Assembly: GCA_029204225.1 (NCBI GenBank)
Contig: CM055093.1
Span: 29,649,777-29,713,776 of the forward strand
Direction: 5' to 3'
Length of the DNA stretch: 64,000 nt
Source: Diphasiastrum complanatum
Lineage: Eukaryota > Streptophyta > Lycopodiopsida > Lycopodiales > Lycopodiaceae
Shown: piece by piece, positions 59,472 through 64,000 of the stretch
Position numbering within the stretch: position 1 is the stretch's first letter
How the letters are laid out: each line of letters opens with the position of its first letter
Position numbers and translations under genes: made by a program
The notes under the pieces: model-generated
Databases searched by the model: none
The model's input: only the letters and a program-made list of their open reading frames with translations
What the model was told of the DNA's origin: nothing

Positions 59472-60863
59472 GTGGTTGAGGGTCAATTGACTCAAGGATT
59501 CAAATGGAAACAGTATTCCATTCAGGATGAGTACTTGCTCTATAGAGATGGAGTATGTGTCCCCAATTCAGAGGATTATAGGCAGCAGGTCCTATATGAA
59601 TGTCATGACAATCCTAGCGCGGGACACCCAGGCATACAGAAGACCTATGAGCTTCTTCGTAGGCAATTTTTCTGGCCCAGTATGAAAAAGGACGTCCACC
59701 AGTATGTAACTAGTTGCCAGAAATGTCAAGTAAATAAAGCAGAGCGTTTAAAGGCAGGAGGGTTGTTGCATCCCTTAGAAATACCAGCTGGTAAATGGGA
59801 GAGTATCTCCATGGATTTTATAGTAGGCCTGCCTAAAACCCAAAAGGGTAATGACGCTATATGGGTCACAGTTGACCGTCTGACCAAAATGGCTCATTTT
59901 ATTCCGACCAAAACAACCGTTAGAGCTCCAGAGTTAGCGAGGTTGTTTGTAGACGGGCTATTTAAATTGTACGGTCTACCTTCCGGCATAGTCAGCGACC
60001 GGGACAGTAAGTTTACTGGAAATTTTTGGAGGGCAGTATTCCATCATCTCCATACTAAACTTAATATGAGTACCACCGACCATCCACAGACGGACGGTCA
60101 AACAGAAAGGGTAAATCAAGTGCTGGAGGATATGCTTCGTGCATACGTCAGCAAGAGGCAGACTAATTGGGAGGAGTATCTCTCGATATTAGAGTTTGCT
60201 TACAACAGTACCAAACATTCAGCTACGGGATACAGCCCATTTATGCTGATGTACGGTTTTCAGCCACGCTCACCCACAGCTGTGGGGTTTAAACAAGAAA
60301 AAGTTGAAGCAGCCAGAAACTTTTTAGAAGACCTAAACCAGATGATAGAACATGCTAAGCGTAGACAATCCCAGGATCGAGCCAGGCATTATGCAGATCC
60401 ACACGGACGGGATGTGCAGTTCTCCACTGGTGAGAAAGTCTACTTGAGAGTCCCAGTTGACTCTAAAACCCTCAAATCAGGAGTGTGTGCTAAGTTGTCT
60501 CCAAGGTATTGTGGTCCCTTTACCATCAGTAGGAGACTAGGCGAGGTCACCTATGAGCTAGAACTCCCACACAGCAGTAAGGTTTTTCCAGTTTTTCATG
60601 TAAGTCAGTTACGAAAAGCCTTAACCAGATCAGATAATCTGGTAGGGGACAGTGTTCTAGTTCTCCCATTGGATCCTCAACAACCTCCACATGAACCAGA
60701 GGAAATTCTTGATAGTAGAGAGACGCAGACTCGTCATACTCTATACCGAGAATATCTGGTTAAGTGGAATGATCAGCCTGTTGAGAATGCCACTTGGGAA
60801 AGAGGCAGCGTCCTTCGCAAGATTTTTCCAGACTTTGTCTTAGAGGACCAAGACGGTTCTTAA
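59472..60863 (+). CDS. Ty3/gypsy integrase with chromodomain, copy 2
   Basis: A 463-residue open frame nearly identical to the integrase at 11591-13009, with the HHCC zinc-binding region, the three catalytic acidic residues (SMDFIVGLP, SDRDSKFTGNFW, DGQTERVNQ), the GPY/F-type block and the chromodomain end YLVKWNDQPVENATWE. It lacks two residues (Ser-Ile) in the linker before the GPY/F block. Translation would have to begin upstream or as part of a polyprotein; the first Met here is only the first in the frame. Near identity with the intronic copy indicates recent amplification. Confidence 0.93.
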   Translation: MVEGQLTQGFKWKQYSIQDEYLLYRDGVCVPNSEDYRQQVLYECHDNPSAGHPGIQKTYELLRRQFFWPSMKKDVHQYVTSCQKCQVNKAERLKAGGLLHPLEIPAGKWESISMDFIVGLPKTQKGNDAIWVTVDRLTKMAHFIPTKTTVRAPELARLFVDGLFKLYGLPSGIVSDRDSKFTGNFWRAVFHHLHTKLNMSTTDHPQTDGQTERVNQVLEDMLRAYVSKRQTNWEEYLSILEFAYNSTKHSATGYSPFMLMYGFQPRSPTAVGFKQEKVEAARNFLEDLNQMIEHAKRRQSQDRARHYADPHGRDVQFSTGEKVYLRVPVDSKTLKSGVCAKLSPRYCGPFTISRRLGEVTYELELPHSSKVFPVFHVSQLRKALTRSDNLVGDSVLVLPLDPQQPPHEPEEILDSRETQTRHTLYREYLVKWNDQPVENATWERGSVLRKIFPDFVLEDQDGS

Positions 60864-60874
60864 GGGGGAGGGAG

Positions 60875-61232
60875 TGTTACGAGCTCGTAACCAGTGCCGA
60901 ACCTTAGGGAACACAGATAGGTCAGATACCACAGTCAGGGTCATGTCCAGTGTACATGACCAACAGGGCAAGACAGTGTGAGTAGTGTGCCCCAACACGG
61001 TCCATAGCCATGACGGGCCTAACACAGCCTAGGGACCCTGTCAGCAGGATAGGGCCCCCAGTTGGGTCCCGACGTGCAGTCGGCCACGTCAGTGCCACGT
61101 GGCCGACACTTGGCAGTAGCATGCTACCAGTCCTCACACTGGGCTAGGAGGGGCTTACTCTATATCAGGGAGTAGGCAAGGTTGGGTGGATCAGTTAGTG
61201 TTTGCCCTACTGTGGTGTTAGGATCTATTACA
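60875..61232 (+). repeat. 3' LTR of gypsy copy 2
   Basis: TGTTACGAGCTCGTAACC to ATCTATTACA, 358 bp, nearly identical to 11224-11579. The next five bases are ccacc; the matching upstream duplication cannot be tested because the 5' end is missing. Confidence 0.92.
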
Positions 61233-61261
61233 CCACCCATACCCTGTGCAGCAGCACATGG

Positions 61262-61540
61262 TGTCCACACAATGGTGGATGCTTGCTCATCAGAATCCTC
61301 GAGATTCTAGTGCTTGATTCCGAGCACAAGTTTTGCTATAGATAGGTGTTGGATGTCTTTGCCCTATATAGAGACATCAATTAGGCAATTGCCATTTGCA
61401 ATGGGACATAGTTGTAGTTTTCTGATCCCTTTTGTTTTCTCCCATGTGTTTGGTTATTGTTTGATCACAATAGGAATTTTATCATGGTTACTTGTATGAA
61501 CAAGTCGGTTTTCTAACATCGTATCAGAACTTCGGTACAA
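61262..61540 (+). repeat. Possible LTR end with primer-binding site of another element
   Basis: ggttttctaacatcgtatcagaactt (about 61508-61533) looks like an LTR end (CTAACA) followed by a slightly changed initiator-tRNA-Met primer-binding site (TcGTATCAGAaC). The LTR start is unknown. Confidence 0.5.
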
Positions 61541-61601
61541 GATTCAAGAGAACAAGGAGATACTCAATGAACGAGATCAATCACCATATGCACAGATTGA
61601 T

Positions 61602-61892
61602 TTGACCATGTTCGAGGAGAGGAGGTATGTCCCTAGCCAGCTCCCAATTTTGATTTTGTCCCTCCTTGTGTGCACTGTGCAGGACCTGTCACTCGAGGAG
61701 AGCGCAGGAGGAGGGCAGGAGAGAGTAGCAGCTCCCATACTCACAACCCTGACGTTTGAGTCTAAGGCATCGTCAGGGTCAGAGTCCTCAGAGGAGGAGG
61801 AGTATGTGGATGAGGAGTCCGAGGAGGGCGGCGATGAGGATGAGGGGCATCATACCTCTGCCTCCGATGAGGATTTCGCAGCTGCCACTTGA
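61602..61892 (+). CDS. Acid-rich hypothetical ORF after a primer-binding site
   Basis: A 96-residue frame starting about 80 bp downstream of the probable primer-binding site. It has a short hydrophobic stretch (ILILSLLVCTVQDL) and a very acidic tail (SGSESSEEEEYVDEESEEGG). Its position suggests a gag-like or leader ORF of an LTR element. The acidic composition recalls the hinge of gypsy copy 2. I do not recognise a family. Confidence 0.3.
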   Translation: MTMFEERRYVPSQLPILILSLLVCTVQDLSLEESAGGGQERVAAPILTTLTFESKASSGSESSEEEEYVDEESEEGGDEDEGHHTSASDEDFAAAT

Positions 61893-63050
61893 GAGGCCAC
61901 AGCAGGCTCCACAGCACCAGCGAGTAGGAGGAGACTCAAGCGTAGGAGAGCTTAGAGTGCTCATTGTACATTTGATCATTGTAGTCTGTAGATGTCACTA
62001 GATGAGCATTGACTCTTGAGCTGTTTACACATCATGATTTATCATCAGACATGTCGCATGTGGCATTACATTGGTGACCGGACTCATGAGGCACCTGGCA
62101 TATGTATTTACTATTATGTTCATTGCTATGAATCATGATATATTTTGCATTCTAATTTGTGATTTCTGAAGTTAAGTTGTTAATTGGTTACTATTGTCTG
62201 TAGTCTATTTAATGTTAGTCGATTTTGGACCATCTAATATCAGGATTCACTGTTCAGTAATTACTAATGGTTTTACAATTTTTTGGTATTTAATGTATTA
62301 CAATTTATGTTACATATAGAATGTTGAATGTTCAATGTTGAATGATGAATCTAAGTTTCCAGCCTAAATTTTTTTGGCTTTCTCAAAGATTTAAGAGACT
62401 CAAACATTGTCATAACGTTCTTGTTTATTCTTTTCTCCGGAGTCTGGACTCCGATCTTGACATTCTTCAACTTTCAACTTTGAAACAAAATTACAAATTA
62501 CAATCTACGGTCCTACCGTCCTAGTATGGTACCTACGGTCTAGACTAAGGACTCTACCTACTACCTAGCTACCATTATCCAGATAATAGATTCCATATCA
62601 AAGTTCAAACTGAGACTAGTGAGTCGTGACTAGTCACTTTAGTCACTAGTCACTATTCTCAGCTCATAGCTCAGAGCTCTGAGCTCAAATTTCAGTTATA
62701 CTCCTGAGTCCTAAACCGGGAACCCTAGGGCCTGAGTTCCAAGTGGCAAGTTGAAAGGTCCAAGTTCCAACTCCATAGTCTTGACTCTCCTTAGCAAGCA
62801 GATCCTTGTACCCAGGGGCCAGGATAGGGTTACAACTTACTCAGTCTTATTGCGATTCTCTTAAACTTGGGTCATTATGTTTTGATACCGTATACGACAG
62901 TCTACAGGTGACAGGTCACAAGAGATTTGATTATCCTGATATCTGTAAATTTAGAGGAAATTGTTTAGCTATTAAGTATCTGTACAGTGAATATATGTAT
63001 TATGACTTGTACATCAGAGAAAATTATTGTTTTTTTAAAAAATGGAAAAG
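61893..63050. other. Non-coding stretch with a cluster of short palindromes
   Basis: At 62560-62700 many short palindromes follow one another: GTGACTAGTCAC (12 bp), AGTCACTAGTCACT and AGCTCAGAGCTCTGAGCT (18 bp, perfect). No gene is recognised. Confidence 0.5.
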
Positions 63051-63190
63051 ACAGGTTCAAACCGTTTTCCGATTCGAACCTGGCTTGCCGGTTCGAACCT
63101 CAAAGAATCGGTTCTGCCTGTTCGAACCTCAAAGAATCGGTTCGAACCGGCCGGTTCGAATTGACCTGTTCGAATCGGGGTGTAACCCGG
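63051..63190. repeat. GGTTCGAACC word cluster, fragment of a palindromic-word element
   Basis: Words such as ggttcgaacc, gattcgaacc, ttcgaatcgg and a direct repeat gttcgaacctcaaagaatcgg (about 63092 and 63119) resemble the interior of element C. No CATAG-type ends or target duplication were found. Confidence 0.6.
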
Positions 63191-63199
63191 AGGCTCACA

Positions 63200-63656
63200 C
63201 TACATCCCCTCAAGCACCCTTAACCCTGACACATCTTGATGTCGACACATGGCAAACTCCATGCACAATCGACACTTGCCACTTGGCAGTACCTTGACAC
63301 ATAGGCAAGCTAGTAGGTGGACTATCTGACACGTGTCACTCATACATTGGACCAAGTGTCCCAATGAGCATATGACAAGACGTCTGTTGACCGCCGTCCC
63401 AACAAGTGTCACTCATGCATTGGACCAAGTTTCCCAATGAGCATATGACACGTATCGCGTTGACCAGTTAGCCCTTCCTATTTTTAGGAGGTTAGTCCAG
63501 CAGACTCTCATGGGACCCAATATCCCCTTGGCCATCTCGGAATTAGTCACTAGAACCAATATTTACGTTGCAATTTACAATTATCTCCACAGGCCGGTGA
63601 CTTACCCATTTACAATTTGATAATTACAATTTAGATTGGGAAAAGTACATGTGACA
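63200..63656 (-). repeat. 3' LTR of the right-hand gypsy element
   Basis: On the minus strand it begins TGTCACATGTACTTTTCCC at 63656, directly after the polypurine tract gaggagggaaggga. Within the LTR region a 73-bp unit is repeated in tandem (gtgtcactcat at 63333 and 63406). The far end is not defined. Confidence 0.65.
63333..63478. repeat. Two-copy 73-bp tandem repeat
   Basis: gtgtcactcatrcattggac begins at 63333 and 63406, followed by aatgagcatatgacacg or a close variant in each copy. Confidence 0.8.
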
Positions 63657-63668
63657 TCCCTTCCCTCC

Positions 63669-64000
63669 TCAGATGACATCGTCCTCGATGGCAAAGTCTG
63701 GATATTGTGTATGCAAACCATGCGCGGACTCCCAGGTAGCATCATTAAGAGGTGGTCCATGCCATGCAACCAAGTACTCACGGAGCAAACGATTCTGTAA
63801 TCGTCTCTACTGCCTCCGGTCCAATACTCTCGTTGGTCCATGCATCACGTCCCCATGCTCCTGAAACAATACAAGGCCATCAGCCAACAAGTTATCACTG
63901 TCATGTAAAACCTTCTTTAAGCGTGAAACATGAAAAACAAGATGAACCTTACAACCAAGTTCTAACAGGCAAATCTAATTCATAAGCAACGCTATTAATC
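63669..64000 (-). pseudogene. Ty3/gypsy integrase C terminus with chromodomain (runs off window)
   Basis: On the minus strand, entering from the window edge, the frame reads INSVAYELDLPVRT, VHLVFHVSRLKKVLHDSDNL, HGPTRVLDRRQ, then LLREYLVAWHGPPLNDATWE and YPDFAIEDDVI, ending TGA at 63671-63669. This is the GPY/F-to-chromodomain end of another chromovirus lineage. A TAG interrupts it after DRRQ, where family members have a sense codon, and there is a frame change near 63925-63965. The polypurine tract and LTR follow. Confidence 0.82.

Larger units (their letters stand above)
59100..61232 (+). mobile_element. Ty3/gypsy chromovirus copy 2, 5'-truncated
   Basis: Same family as 11224-13320 but in plus orientation: a hinge (from about 59340), integrase (59472-60863), the polypurine tract gggggagggag and a 3' LTR (60875-61232). 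No 5' LTR, reverse transcriptase or RNase H is present. In frame before the integrase is a strongly acidic segment (EDDDESEYTSSDDVEDSEP, about 59394-59450), absent from copy 1. Confidence 0.88.

Overview
This is eukaryotic nuclear DNA, almost certainly from a land plant with a large, repeat-rich genome. Two host genes can be read through canonical GT-AG introns: an MND1 meiotic-recombination gene and part of a plant-type MscS-like (MSL) channel. Everything around them is plant-type transposon debris: Ty1/copia, Ty3/gypsy chromoviruses, LINEs, a Helitron-like element, a TRIM and hAT-like non-autonomous elements. One host intron of more than 6 kb is filled with retrotransposons, and there are long (GA)n arrays. 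This would fit a fern, lycophyte or gymnosperm, but the sequence does not settle the lineage. There are no bacterial operons, rRNA genes or CRISPR arrays.

Layout. 1-1.1 kb: the right end of a palindromic-word element and a GC-rich minisatellite. 2-6.2 kb: a decayed Helitron-like Rep/Pif1-helicase element followed by exon-like accessory sequence and a GIY-YIG nuclease domain. 7.0-7.5 kb: a ~110-bp tandem repeat. 9.5-17.4 kb: the MND1 gene (+), with ten recognisable coding exons. Its 6.3-kb third intron holds an internally deleted Ty3/gypsy element with intact target-site duplication and the tail of a second chromovirus. 18.7-24 kb: three copia remnants. 24.6-26.3 kb: LINE 3' ends with (TC)n tails. 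27.4-28.2 kb: a complete TRIM-like retroelement whose LTRs contain a tRNA-like gene. 29.5-33.9 kb: a nearly full-length but dead copia element. 35-43 kb: solo LTRs and duplications. 47.3-49.9 kb: a copia remnant with inverted LTRs. 50.2-51.6 kb: an L1-like LINE. 55.7-56.5 kb: two MSL exons (-). 56.9-58.3 kb: two more palindromic-word elements. 59.1-61.2 kb: a second copy of the gypsy integrase, in opposite orientation to the first. 63.2-64 kb: another chromovirus 3' end.

The most unusual observations are as follows. (1) A TRIM with 140-144-bp LTRs and a perfect 5-bp target duplication carries a tRNA-like cloverleaf with Pol III A and B boxes inside each LTR, with a different LTR-like block in the middle. 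(2) A family of short mobile elements has CATAG-type inverted ends, 7-bp target duplications and element-specific palindromic words (GATTC, GTTTC or GGTTC) that appear to be replaced in concert. (3) A GIY-YIG endonuclease lies immediately downstream of a Helitron-like Rep/helicase. (4) LINE (TC)n tails appear to seed some of the long (GA)n microsatellites.
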